From Paramecium sonneborni (lineage: Eukaryota; Ciliophora; Oligohymenophorea; Peniculida; Parameciidae), in NCBI GenBank assembly GCA_905182985.1, contig CAJJDN010000065.1, positions 300,953-364,952 on the forward strand: DNA of 64,000 nt, in the 5' to 3' direction. Shown here one piece after another: positions 51,515-63,962 of the stretch (positions within the stretch are counted from its first letter, which is position 1; each line of letters begins with the position of its first letter). The notes below the pieces were generated by a model. The model saw nothing but the letters and a program-made list of their open reading frames with translations. It did no database searches and was not told the DNA's origin. The position numbers and the translations under genes are program-made.

Positions 51515-52639
51515 TCATTAATTACAATCAATATCCAAATCTCCAATTAATTTTTTAACATCATTAATTTATGAGAATATTTAATTTGATAGTTAGATTT
51601 CCTTAATATTTGGAAGAGGAGGAATTTAAGGAGTTGTTTAACCTATTATTGATCCATAGTAATTAAGTAATCCACATTCATCTTTGGAATCAATCATATC
51701 ATTAATTTTCTCATTAAAATCTTACAATTTGAATTCAACTTCATTTAATCTACTTAAATATCCTTCCTATTATTCTAATATTGTTGGTAAATTATCTACT
51801 TCTTCAAGGAGTTCAGCTTATTTACTATTTAATAATTAATGTAAATTCTATAGATTAATATAATTAAAATAAATACTTAAATTTCTTAAGCTATTTATAA
51901 TCTTAAATGATCTTAAATGGCTTATTATTCAATTTATTTCTTTTCTAATTCTTATCTTTAATTTTCTACTTATATTATACATTGATTATTTTATTCTAAT
52001 TACTCTTCTAATTATTTTTTAATTAGAGGATATGATTTTTTAATTGTTTTAACTTCATGATTTTTATGAATCCCATGTATGATACATTCTGGACAAATAC
52101 ATTTGCTATTACAATCAAAACAATAATATGAAATTTCTTCATCAGGATGATCTACACAAAATCCTCTCATATGTTATATAAATGAATTCTCACTCTATTA
52201 TTTACTCATATTTCTTTATGATTAATGTACAGAAACTTTAGCTTCAATTATTTAAACACTCTATTTCATTGATTTTTCTTTTGCATTCTCTTTATTTTCT
52301 TATCTTGTCTAAGAACGAGATTTAAGTTATTTCTCTGATTATAAATTTGATTTCTATTAGCATCCTGGTTTATGATTTGATCTATCTTATAATACATTAT
52401 TTGTTTAATGAAGTTTTTCTAATTCATAAATACTATTAGCATCCAATTCTGTATTTGATGAACATATATCACAAACAAAAAACTATTTATTTACTTATAT
52501 CTACCTTTTTGCTTCTTTTTGTTTACTATTATGAAAATGATCTTGCTGCACAAATTAAACATAAATCATGGCTACATGTTAACATTAGAATATCATCTGG
52601 TACTTTTAAACATTTACTACATTTTGAAACATTCATCAT
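51515..52639 (-). CDS. RING-like plus B-box zinc-finger protein with coiled coil, 357 aa
   Basis: Two introns were placed (52483-52504 and 51848-51876); exactly 358 codons. The N-terminus has a RING-type start, CSKCLKVPDDILMLTCSHDLCLICA (C-x2-C..C-x-H..C-x2-C), continued across the first intron by VCDICSSN. A Gln/Ser-rich linker leads to a B-box, FCVDHPDEEISYYCFDCNSKCICPEC...H..HEVKTI (C-x2-H, C-x2-C, C-x2-C, H). A coiled coil follows, ending KKLIGDLDIDCNQ. This is the TRIM order RING-B-box-coiled coil; a ubiquitin-ligase role is possible but not shown. ATG 52639 is chosen because it sits directly before the RING; the frame stays open further upstream to 52711. Confidence 0.78.
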
Positions 52640-52771
52640 TTTTAAATTTTGTATGTTCGTTAACTTATTTATAAAAATAATAAAATTATAACTTATTTGT
52701 ATTTCTAGCAATTTATATTAAATAAACAATTTATGATCATTCACAATTATCTACTTGCTTTAACAACCCAA

Positions 52772-54553
52772 TCAAATGTACATAGCAAATAAACTTTATA
52801 ATAATTCTTTAATATCTGAATAATTTATAAATTAATTTAATTTTAGCATTCTTTAATTTAAATCTCTCATATCCTTTAAATATCTAAAACTTAATAAATA
52901 ATTTTCCAAATGCAAAAGTTCCTCATCATCATAATTATCATAAAATGATATTATTGGTACTCCATTTTCAATCTATTATCCAAATGAATAAGATGCATTA
53001 TCTATCAAAAGTACATTCGATAATTTCCGATTTCCTAATACTCTAAAAATATATATCATTTACCTTAAATCTTTAACATAAGCCCCTTCAGGTGTCTATA
53101 TACAATTTTCTCTATAAAGTCTATGAGAAATCCATTATTTTTTTGGATCTAAATAATCAATCACAATATTTGCATAATTTGAATGTGATGCAGTAAAAAT
53201 AATTATTTCAAAATGTTTAGAGAGTGTTTATAACACTTTCTATGCATAAGGTCGAATATTTATTGAAGCTTGAACTATTTCTCCATTTTAAAATGTAATT
53301 GGAAGTATAACATCACCAATTACTTATGCATTTTCATTACAATGAATTAAAGTTTCATCTAAATCAAATACAATTGTTTTTAAATTATTAGCTCTTGGCA
53401 AATTCACAATCTTATCCTCATCAAAACTTAAATTTAATTTATTTGCAAATAATAATCCCTTTCATATATTTCTTTAATTTTACCTAGAATGTCTATTAAA
53501 AATGATCCCTTATTCTATCATCATTTTTATTTGATTCCTATTTTCTTAATGATTATATTACAGAAGATATATAATATAAGAACTAAATATTATAATTAAT
53601 TTACAGGCTCACTTTGTTATGTCTCACTCATTTTATTAAAGTGAGTCTATTTTATTTCATTTGATTATTATAATCTATCTGATTTAATCAAGATACTATT
53701 TATAAATTATTTTTATTAACTCTTCACATTATTTCCATTTATTTATGTTACAAAATCCTTAAGTTATATTGCTTTTTTTTCTTAAGTTTATTTAAGTGAA
53801 TTTGTGTAATAATTTTTAATATCTTTAATTTATGTATAAAGATTATATATTTATTTTACATCCTTTGTTAATTTCTTTTCATCTATAATTTTATCATTAT
53901 TTTATTCATTTCCTTAAATAGGAAAATATTTAGCTAATAAACCTTATTATTTTTATTAATTTCTCTCTGTTTTAATATCCAAAAATTATTGATTACTAAA
54001 TTCTGGTAAATCCTTGAATTTTACATTTTTTTATTTCTCTAAACACTTTTATATCTATTTTAAACTAAACTTCTTTTCTTCTTAATTTTCAACCGTATTT
54101 AATTTCAATTAATAATTTGATACTTATTCAGTTAACTTTCCATTTTACTCTTTAATTAATTTAGATGAAATGTGGCGCTATTAATAACTACTCTATTAAA
54201 GCTATGAAATATATGATTAATTTTTCATATCTTTTAAATATGCATATGTATTTTTCTAATTTTAATAAGAATTTTTATCATTTGCAGATGCTGCTCTATA
54301 AAATTATTATAGTGATGATGATTTTTGCATTCCACTATTCGATCTAAAATCTGATTTTTATTAATATTGATTGCTAATTTCCCTATTTTAAAGCTACTTC
54401 TTCTTTTACAATACAGCATATGAGTTTTCTTTGTCAATAGAAATTCCAAATTTAATATTATCACATTAGGATTACTTCTATAGTAAATCTATGTTCAAAA
54501 TATTAATGAACTTCATTACCTGCACTTGAATAATTAAGAGTGGTCTTTTGCAT
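52772..54553 (-). CDS. SCP/NIF-type CTD phosphatase with long Gln-rich N-terminal extension, 559 aa
   Basis: The catalytic domain contains TIVFDLDETLIHC (the DxDxT nucleophile of FCP1/SCP phosphatases), then EIIIFTASHSNYANIVIDYLDP and NVLLIDNASYSFGQQIENGVPII, and ends QSLFAMYI. Introns: 53583-53604, 53459-53483 and 53043-53063. The Gln-rich region upstream (to about 54553) is in the same open frame as this domain with no TGA between, so I treat it as one gene of 560 codons. A 34-nt intron near the 5' end (GTTCATT...TATAG) allows ATG 54553 (MQKTTLNYSSAGNE); otherwise ATG 54516. If the long extension is not used, ATG 53631 (MSETQQSEP) gives a 263-aa protein. Targets are Ser/Thr-phosphorylated proteins such as the polymerase CTD. 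Confidence 0.82.
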
Positions 54554-54741
54554 TATAGATAATATTTTTTGATAAAAGTCTGTTTAATTTAATATTTTTT
54601 ATAATTTTTAAGAAAACAATACTTTTATTCATTTTTTGAAGAAGAATTTCGATTTTATAAGACTCTTATAATAATAAAGAGCTATTTATAATTAAAGTCT
54701 ATGAAGATATATAAATAAGATTTTATTTTAAATATCATATC

Positions 54742-55703
54742 TCATCCTTCATATTCTTCTACTTCCTCAAAATCTTCTTATTCATCATCTAAAATAATTC
54801 GTTTTTCATCTCCTTCATTTTGATAAATCAATGGAGCATTTTCTTTAGAAATAATGTCTTTGTAAGGATTTATTTAATTATCAATCTCATTCTTCATTAA
54901 TTTCTATTCTTAACTCAAATTTAAATTGAATGTAACACCAATTTTTTTAGTTACATCTAATTTGTCATCTTTTTGAACTTCTTTTTTTATCTTATTAATT
55001 TTTAATTTATTTTTTAGTAATTCTTTACCATCAATTATATAATTTTTAAGAAAAGAATGTCCATTAGATTTTTTTAATACCATTGTAACCAACATATTAT
55101 AAATTTTATATTCTTTCTCATTCTTTTATACTTTCTCATCACTTTCCATTAATTATTCAATTATCATTCTACAATTTGTAATATTTAAAATAGTTTTTAA
55201 ATCTTTGTGTTTAAAATCTTTAGCAATCAATAAACTTATTTAAGATCTAAAAGGTTATTTAAAGATTTCTTTTATCATATTATAAATTGATTATTCAGCT
55301 AATTCTAATCCTGATATCAAAATTTCAATGCTTTTCATATTATCTTCCACAATTTGTTTTAAAACATTACTCAACGAATCTTCTTTAGTAATCAAATAAA
55401 TATTATTCACATATTTCTTAAATCCATTTTTCTCTTAAAATTCAACTGAAGGATAGATATTTCTCCATAATGATCTAAAATTGTATTCTAAATCAATAAT
55501 AAGGAGAGGTCTATAATTAATATAATATATAATTATTACCTTGTACTGTTAATATGATTAAATAATTAGTAATGTAAAAAGTAAAAGCAAGGATTATAAT
55601 ATTGTGAATCGAATTCCAAAGTAACAATCTGGTTTTCAGTACTACTTGTTAGCAGATAATTTCCATTTAAATAGTTTAAAATTGTTTGGGATTGTTGCAT
55701 CAT
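54742..55703 (-). CDS. ELP5: Elongator complex subunit ELP5-like protein, 310 aa
   Basis: ATG at 55703 (MMQQSQTILNYL) to TGA at 54742 with one 29-nt intron (55511-55539); exactly 311 codons. The body has the RecA-like look of Elongator ELP4-6 (PLLIIDLEYNFRSLWRN..., KSIEILISGLELA..., SQISLLIAKDFKHKDLKTI). The end reads NPYKDII..ENAPLIYQ..GDEKRIILDDEQEDFEEVEEYEG, paralleling the ELP5 C-terminal pattern NPY..LP..Y....G.IIYEPD..DDFDEEDPD. ELP4-5-6 form a hexamer that supports tRNA wobble-uridine modification. Overall similarity is low, so the call rests mainly on the acidic C-terminal signature and the length. Confidence 0.6.
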
Positions 55704-55784
55704 AAATATTTTATTAAGTGAAAGAATTAAATTTTAAATTAAAAATTTCTATATTTACAACTCTATATAATGCCTTTTTAATTA

Positions 55785-56828
55785 TCATAATTTGATCTTT
55801 GAAATTAGTTACTAATTGAGCTATTTGGATTCTTCTATTTTATTCACCAGTTTTTTAATTATAAACTATTAAAGTAAGATTGTTTCATCCTTATTCTCTT
55901 CCTATTATACTTTTTTTAAGGCTTCTTCAGTCTAATCATTCTCTAATATCAATATAAATAAAAACATACATAATTCAGGTAATAATGAATCATAATCGAC
56001 TTATAATTCATGTAATAACTAAATTGCTTTATTATATTTTGCTATGGTTTCTCCATATTATTCCAAACTCTAATGATCATCCTCTGTCATTTTTTGATAT
56101 TGCTTGCTTAATTATTCTTAATCGTTTGTCTAATATAAGTATATAAATATTAACAATTTCTGTAATTTTTTATTAATATTTATCTGTCTATTTGATTACT
56201 TAATCTACATCATTTAAAATAACTTATTTCTCTTTTTTTATTAGGCTTTTTAATCCTAAAATTAATTTCCTAATTATTATATTAAAATCTTACATATCCT
56301 CAGGCTTTTATTATTGCTTTAATGCTTATGTTATTTATTTTTAACTCTCCATGTAGATCCTGGATGATTTTAATGAATCAAAAGGAATTTTTCTAAAATT
56401 TACAATACTTTCTTACTATTCCGATCTCTTCACTTATTGTATTCTAGTAGTATTTTCTTTCTTTTATGTGTTTTACCTTGAAGAGCTTTAAAAATTACTA
56501 ATAAAATTACTAATTACTAATATTTGGAGATTTATGAGGACTTCTTGATGAATCAAATGAAGACAGTTCTTTGTTCCTAGATCTCTATTTAATTTATTTG
56601 AATGAGGGCTGTCTTTGAAATTTTAACTTGATACTTTTGAGTTGTGAAATCAACAGATGCATAATTTTTATTGAATAACTAATATGTGCTTGATTCCTTA
56701 AAAGGACTCAATTTATTCAAAGGCGACAATCCTGGCAGTTTTGACTTAAAAAAAGAGATATGCTTTAAATCTCCTCTTAATTTATTTAAAGCATTTCCTA
56801 AGGGTTACTCTTGCTTTTTATTACTCAT
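55785..56828 (-). CDS. Uncharacterised Ser/Gln-rich protein with helical C-terminal half, 323 aa
   Basis: Three introns (22, 25 and 25 nt) are needed to keep one frame from ATG 56828 (MSNKKQEQPLGNALNKL) to TGA 55785; they leave exactly 324 codons. The first half is basic and Ser-rich with SP sites (LPGLSPLNKLSPF, SSRSPHKSPN), suggesting phosphorylation. The second half is helical (IIIRKLILGLKSLIKKEKQ, QYQKMTEDDHQSLEQYGE, AKYNKAIQLLHELQVDYD), tentatively TPR-like or coiled coil. Its stop is 81 bp from the ELP5-like start on the same strand. No family is recognised. Confidence 0.65.
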
Positions 56829-56946
56829 CTTCTCTTTTGCTGTAATTGACTTAATAATATTTTAAATTATTTATATAATATTTTCATAATATTTAATCCA
56901 GATAATTCATTCTGCATTTAGAAGTCATTTATAAATTTTAATTTGA

Positions 56947-57273
56947 ATGAAAATTAATTTAGTAAGAAGTTTAGATATATTCTATAAATCTTCAACATCA
57001 AAAAGTAGTTCAATTTTATCTACTTTTAAATTAGATCAAGGTGATTTATCTAATTAATTGACTAGATAACATTGTTTTATATTGAATAAAAACGCTTATT
57101 CTTATTTATAATTATTATCACATTTAAGAATTGATATAATTTATATAATTATACAATTAGAATTGGAATTATAATTTAAGTAAAAAAGGAAATTCAAAAA
57201 AGAAATATTCAATCATTTGTATTATTTTATAACATAAATGTTTTTTAATTTTCCTAATTTTAGATGGAAATGA
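56947..57273 (+). CDS. Possible hypothetical protein, 108 aa
   Basis: 109 codons from ATG 56947 (MKINLVRSLDIFYKSS) to TGA 57273. Gln TAA/TAG codons are used and the first half looks protein-like, but the second half is Ile/Lys/Phe-rich and could be chance, since TGA is rare in AT-rich DNA. It lies opposite to and between the unknown 323-aa gene and the kinase 3' end. Confidence 0.3.
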
Positions 57274-57462
57274 GATTGTAAATTTTTATAAATCTAAATT
57301 ACCTTCTTTAACATTCTATTTTTTAGGAGATCGATTTTGTTATTAATTTTTTAATACTTTATATAAAAAATTAGTATTTTTTTAAATCAATTCTATTGTG
57401 TAAATTTTATTATCTTATAAAAATAGAATAATTTATATTTTTATGGAATAAATACTTATTTA

Positions 57463-60400
57463 TCATACATTTGTCTTTTTTAATATTATTTAAAAAATTA
57501 GCATCTAAGAAAATTCTGTAATCTTATAATATTAATTATCGTTTATAATTTCTTTGATAATTCTCTAGTCTTTAATTGAAGCTCTTAGTTTTACTAAATT
57601 TTTTTATTTTATTAAATTTTCTTATTTTTCAATTTCGCTCTTAATTTACTAATAATCTCTTTCCATTTCATCAATCAGCTTCTTAGAGTAATTTTTAAAG
57701 AGAATATTTTAATATGTCTATAATAAATCTTAAGTTTCCTTCTCTTTTTTAATGATATCTTCCATTTATTCACTTTATTTTTCTTTAAAGGCATTAATAT
57801 AACTGCCTTCCTATATACGTTGTTAGTTCTTTTTCAATTTCTATGCATTTTCTTTAATTCTCTCAAAATATCTTGTTAAGTGATACTACATTATATAATT
57901 AACTAAAGCATTTAAAGTTTCAAATTATTCTGCATTTTTTTAATATTCATTTTTGATTTCTTAAATTTAATTATAATCAGGAATTTATTACATTAATGAG
58001 TCTATTTAAGAATTTAAATCATTAATTTTTTTTTTTTATTGTTAATTTTATTCTTATGAAATTATGCTATTTATTTCTAATGATAATTGTTCTTCTTTTT
58101 ATTTTAAAATTACATATTTATCAAATTTATCCATATTTTAAAATTAAAATTCATTTGGTTTATTCTGTACATTACTAAGTATTCTTTCTAATTATTAGGT
58201 TTTCTCTTAATTATAATTTTATAATCTTTTTAGTATTTTTTCCAATTTGCTGGATTATTTTTATTTTGTTAAGAAAGGTTATAATTCTTTATTAAATAAC
58301 TGCTAATTATGTTAATTAATATTGTAATATTTCTATAAGGTTTCTATTTCCTATATCAATTAATTATACAAATCTTCTTTTTTTTCCTTAATTTTTTGAA
58401 TATATTGAATTTTATCTTAATCAATATTGACTGATTAAAGTGCTTTTGTAAATTTCATATATTTTTATTATAATTCATTAGTTAATTGTAGTAATTCTTT
58501 TTCTATTCCACTTTTGTTTTCAGCTCCAATATTTTAAATTACTAATTATAATTAATTAACTTGTTCTAATTCATCATCATGTAATTTTTTTAGTTTCTCT
58601 TAAAATTATTCCAAATATATTATTTGATTTTTAATTTCATAGGATATTAATTAATTAAATCCTTTAAAATTATTAAATTGTTCTAGAATTTAATAGATAT
58701 TTTAATCAATTTTTCTTTATTTTTCAATTATTAAATTCCTAGTGTATTCATTGTTACAATATTGATTGTTAATTAAATTATTTATCTAAGTTTTTAGTGA
58801 ATTCATTTTATCAATAAATTCTTTTATTTATCCTTCAATATTTGTTAATTTTTTTTTTCTTTCAGAATTTTGTTATTCAATTTACTAATCTTGATAGATT
58901 TATTCATGTAATTAATTGTATTATTTTGAAAATTCATTTAAATCTTGATTAATTGACTCTATCATTTGAATGAACTATTTATAATTTTTAAATATTTCTT
59001 CAGCTTATTATTAATGCCAATAATTTAACTAATTAAAACAATTTTTTATTTTAGAAATTATTTAATCAATTTTATTTTTATATTTTTCATTCTTAGACAG
59101 ATATTTAAATTTATCTAAGTAATCACTTAAATTATGAGCTAAATCATCTAGTTAAATACGTTATTCATCAATAAATTTGTTATCAATTAATTCAATAAAT
59201 TTATTTGTCTCATCAATTTAATTTTTAAGTCTATTTTATGATTATTAAATTTCCTCAACTTTAATATTAAAAGATTAATAAGTAATAATTTGCTTAGATA
59301 ACTCAAATTAATTAATATTATTTTCTTATTATTATAAGACTTAAAAATCTTAAATAATTTTTTAATATAAACCGATAACTTCTTAAAGTTTTTCTAACCC
59401 TTATATTTAATATTAAATTTTCTCATAAAACTTAATTTTGTCCTAAAATTTTTAAATATTTCCTTAAAACGAATCACTTTTTTATTTTAAGTTATTAAAT
59501 TATAATTAAATTTTTTGTTTTTCTTAATTTAATTGTTCTTTTTGTTTCTACTGTTCTTTTTGCTATTATTCAATCCTTTCTTTATCATTTACCNTCTATT
59601 TAAGAATTTAAATCATTAATTTTTTTTTTTATTGTTAATTTTATTCTTATAAAATTATGCTATTTATTTCTAATGATAATTGTTCTTCTTTTTATTTTAA
59701 AATTACATATTTATCAAATTTATCCATATTTTAAAATTAAAATTCATATGGTTTATTCTGTACATTACTAAGTATTCTTTCTAATTATTAGGTTTTCTCT
59801 TAATTATAATTTTATAATCTTTTTAGTATTTTTTCCAATTTGCTGGATTATTTTTATTTTGTTAAGAAAGGTTATAATTCTTTATTAAATAACTGCTAAT
59901 TATGTTAATTAATATTGTAATATTTCTATAAGGTTTCTATTTCCTATATCAATTAATTATACAAATCTTCTTTTTTTTCCTTAATTTTTTGAATATATTG
60001 AATTTTATCTTAATCAATATTGACTGATTAAAGTGCTTTTGTAAATTTCATATATTTTTATTATAATTCATTAGTTAATTGTAGTAATTCTTTTTCTATT
60101 CCACTTTTGTTTTCAGCTCCAATATTTTAAATTACTAATTATAATTAATTAACTTGTTCTAATTCATCATCATGTAATTTTTTTAGTTTCTCTTAAAATT
60201 ATTCCAAATATATTATTTGATTTTTAATTTCATAGGATATTAATTAATTAAATCCTTTAAAATTATTAAATTGTTCTAGAATTTAATAGATATTTTAATC
60301 AATTTTTCTTTATTTTTCAATTATTAAATTCCTAGTGTATTCATTGTTACAATATTGATTGTTAATTAAATTATTTATCTAAGTTTTTAGTGAATTCATT

Positions 60401-63038
60401 TTATCAATAAATTCTTTTATTTATCCTTCAATATTTGTTAATTTTTTTTTTCTTTCAGAATTTTGTTATTCAATTTATTAATCTTGATAGATTTATTCAT
60501 GCAATTAATTATATTATTTTGAAAATTCATTTAAATCTTGATTAATTGACTCTATCATTTGAATGAACTATTGATAGTTTTTTAATTTTTCTTCAGCTAA
60601 TTATTAATGCCAATAATTTAATTAATTAAAACAATTTCCTATTTTAGAAATTATTTAATCAATTTTATTTTTATATTTTTAATCCTTAGACAGATATTTA
60701 AATTTATCTTAGTAATCATTTAAATTATTAGCTAAATCATCTAGTTAAATACGTTATTCATCAATAAATTTGTTATCAATTAATTCAATAAATTTATTTG
60801 TTTCATCAATTTAATTTTTAAGTCTATTTTATGATTATTAAATTTCTTCAACCTTAATATTAAAAGATTAATAAGTAATAATTTGCTAAGATAACTCAAA
60901 ATAATTAATATTATTTTCTTATTATTATAAGACTTAAAAATCTTAAATAATTTTTTAATATTATCCGATAACTTCTTGAAGTTTTTCTAGCCCTTATATT
61001 TAATATTAAATTTTCTCATAAAACTTAATTTTTTCCTAAAATTAAAAAATATTTTCTTAAAAGGAATCACATTTTTAATTTATATTAGTAAATTATAATT
61101 AAATTTTTTGTTTTTCTTAATTTAATTGTTCTTTTTGTTTCTACTGTTCTTTTCGCTATTATTCAATCTTTTCTTTATCATTTACCTACTTTTCAAGTAA
61201 CCTTTATTGTTCTGTAATTTAATTATTAACGTTATTTTATTCTTATATATCTGATGAAATTTCTAAAGATATTTTATTATCCTATCCGTTAATTTACTCT
61301 AATTAAAAAGCTTATTAAATAGTTAATTATCTCTGTTCATTTTATTTAACTTTTTCCTCTTATTTTTTAAGTTCATTTTCTATGAAATTTATTAATTAAT
61401 TTTTTATTTAAACTTATGTATCTAAATCCTTTATAAACTATAATTTTTATTTTAAGTTTGAGATAAACATTTATATTGTATTTTACTAAGATTACAATAG
61501 AATAAGTAAGGATTATTATTTTTCTTCTAATTATTTTAAATTTTCTTATTGTTGTTTTTTTTCCAATTCAATTACTTTCTTTGAGTATTCTAGTAAATAT
61601 TTTTTTTAAACATCTATTTCTACTTATTCTTTAATCCATTTTTCCTTACTTTCAAATTTTTATTTAATTTCCTCTTCTTTTTCCTATATTGCCATAAATA
61701 AATATTGTTCAATCTGTTGTTATTATTCTTCTTCTTACTTTTTTTTGAAATAATCAATTTCATTTTAAAACTTTATTTCTTATTAAATTTTCATTTAAGC
61801 CAACTATTCTTTATCTTTTTCCTATTATTGAACTTTATCTTGTAATTATTTTAATTCTCTTTTTTTTTTTCTAATTTACTCTTCTAATTCTTTTTTCTGT
61901 TCTTCTTCAATTTTTTACATTTTATTAGTCAACACTTCTTCTTTTTTCTTTTCTATTTCTCTTTTTATTTACGCCATTTCTTCTTCCTTCTTTAATTCAA
62001 ACTCTATCATTTTTAATTCATATTCTACTTTCATCTTCTTTTTTAATTCTTATTATATCTTTTCTGTTTCCTCCTATTTCTTTTTTTCTTTCTCGAATAA
62101 CTAATTTTATTGGATTGGAAGTTGTTAAAATGGAAATTATTTTTTCTATTAAATATAAATTGCAATTAATTCTTTCAATTATATTCTTTCTTCTGGTATT
62201 TTTCTAAGCATCCTTTTGATTAATTCTTTTTCTTTTATTTGTATATATTGATTATTTTAAATTAGTTAATCAATTTATTATTAGCTACTATTTAAGATTT
62301 ATTTAAATATTTCTTTTTCACTATTACCTAAGATTATATCAATTAAAATTACCACTAAATAATGTTTATCCTGTTAAAATTTCATACCAAATTACTCCCA
62401 AAGACCAAATATCAACTGATTTGTCATAAAAATAGTTTTCTATTTTTTTTATCACTTCTGGTGCCATATAAATTAGTGTTCCTGCTTGTTGGGTCTAATT
62501 CTTATTATTTTCAGTTTCTTTAACTAAACCAAAGTCAATCAATTTAATAATTTTTTGATTGTTTGGCTAATTAATATATACAAAGTTTTCTGGTTTTAAA
62601 TCTCTATGAAATAATCCCAAATCATGAAATTAATCAACACCTTACACCATCTAAAATAAAATAATATTGTTGTATTACTTATATAAAATATTAATTTTTT
62701 TGATCATAGGTTAATCCTTTATAATCTTATGTTGACATATATTTGTAGAAATCTCCATCAGCAAACTCCATAATAATTCTTGAAGCTTAATTCTAAATTT
62801 ATTATACGTTTTTTATCCCAATTATATGGCTGAAATTCTTTGCATAAATTGCTTTAATTGCTTTTAATTCATTTTGATTGGTTGTTTAGTATTCTTTAAT
62901 AGCCACAAATTCTTTCGTTTAGGTATTTTGTCCCTTAATCACAATACCTTCTTTTCCTTGTCCAAGTTTTTCTAATTTATAGTATTAGACACCATTAATA
63001 AAAATGATATTTTACACTTAGCCTTGATAATTTAACAT
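57463..63038 (-). CDS. Protein kinase with very long coiled-coil C-terminal tail
   Basis: ATG at 63038. The kinase domain covers roughly the first 250 residues: glycine loop GQGKEGIV (26-33), VAIKEY lysine, HRDLKPEN catalytic loop, DFG in [14 protein letters not shown], and [13 protein letters not shown]. All catalytic residues are present, so it should be active as a Ser/Thr kinase. Introns: 62651-62678 and 62328-62352. A huge Gln/Lys/Glu-rich coiled coil follows, running to TGA about 57463. Within the tail, 58001-59593 and 59595-61186 are near-identical repeats separated by one N. The tail length therefore depends on whether that duplication is real (about 1,840 aa with both, about 1,310 with one). 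The C-terminal end may be altered by an unrecognised intron. Confidence 0.8.
58001..59593. repeat. Near-identical 1.59-kb repeat in kinase tail, copy A
   Basis: It matches 59595-61186 closely but not exactly. Most differences lie at its right end (about 58920-59530), including amino-acid changes that keep the frame. One copy has 12 and the other 11 T in a homopolymer near the left end. It ends at the single N (59594). Confidence 0.9.
59595..61186. repeat. Near-identical 1.59-kb repeat in kinase tail, copy B
   Basis: Counterpart of 58001-59593. It encodes the same coiled-coil module of about 530 residues with scattered substitutions. See findings for the real-versus-artefact question. Confidence 0.9.
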
Positions 63039-63276
63039 TTTAGATAGTTCTAATATTATAAAATAATGATTTAATTAATGCTTTTTTAGAAATCATATTC
63101 ACATTAATAGAATTTGAATAATCAAATTCTTATAAAATAAATTATAATTATCATTATATATACATAAATCCTTATTTTTATTATGATTATTTCAGAGATT
63201 ATTTTGCTAAATGAGTTTCTATAATGGCTATAAAGTTTTATTAGTCTAATTATTTGAATTTATTTGAATTTAAATA

Positions 63277-63682
63277 ATGCATTTATTCTAAGTGGATGTT
63301 AATTGTATTTAAATAATTAATGGAATAAGAAAATAAGAATAAATTAAAAATGTATTTGATCAAATCTTATAAGATGAATAAGAGTTAAGAATTTCAAAGG
63401 AATATTAAAAAGAATCTACAAATAAAATTTCTAGAAATTATCAATACAATTCCTGAAAATGCCGTGTAAAATCTAATTTAACTTTTAAATTAATCTAAAT
63501 CTAATAAATTAATCATAAAACTATTTAATCTAATAAAATCTACAGATTAAACTATGATGCTATTCATAATATCTCCTAATTTTCAAATAAAAAAATAAAA
63601 CAAAGAAGTTAATAAATAAATTAAATTAATACAATAAATTAGGGATCAGAAAATTATCATAAATAATTTTTGGAAAATATGA
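63277..63682 (+). CDS. Possible small gene, frame uncertain
   Basis: Two overlapping frames look protein-like. One is ATG 63277 (MHLFQVDVNCIQIINGI..FDQILQDEQEL, TGA near 63450). The other is ATG 63320 to TGA 63680-63682 (121 codons), whose later part, FLEIINTIPENAVQNLIQLLNQ, looks most convincing. An unplaced intron may join them. Family not recognised. Confidence 0.35.
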
Positions 63683-63962
63683 TTTATCTTTTTTAATATA
63701 TAAACTTGAACATTGTAAATGATTAATTAAAAAGAAATATATAAATAAAAATTTTTTAATTAAATTTGTTTTATTAATATCATTTAATTATAAAGCATTT
63801 GATTTCTATTAATGATATTTTGATCTTATATGATTTTTATCACTGTTTCTCTAATTGCATATATTATATATTTAAATTGTTTAACAATCTACCATAACTC
63901 AGAATAAATTAATAAATAATATGAATATTTGTAGAATAACCCACATTTATATTGCATAATTA

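Noticed and set aside
53657..54553. Separate Gln-rich gene upstream of the phosphatase
   Set aside because: An apparent TGA at 53657-53659 came from a miscounted poly-A run. With eight A the frame is continuous with the phosphatase.
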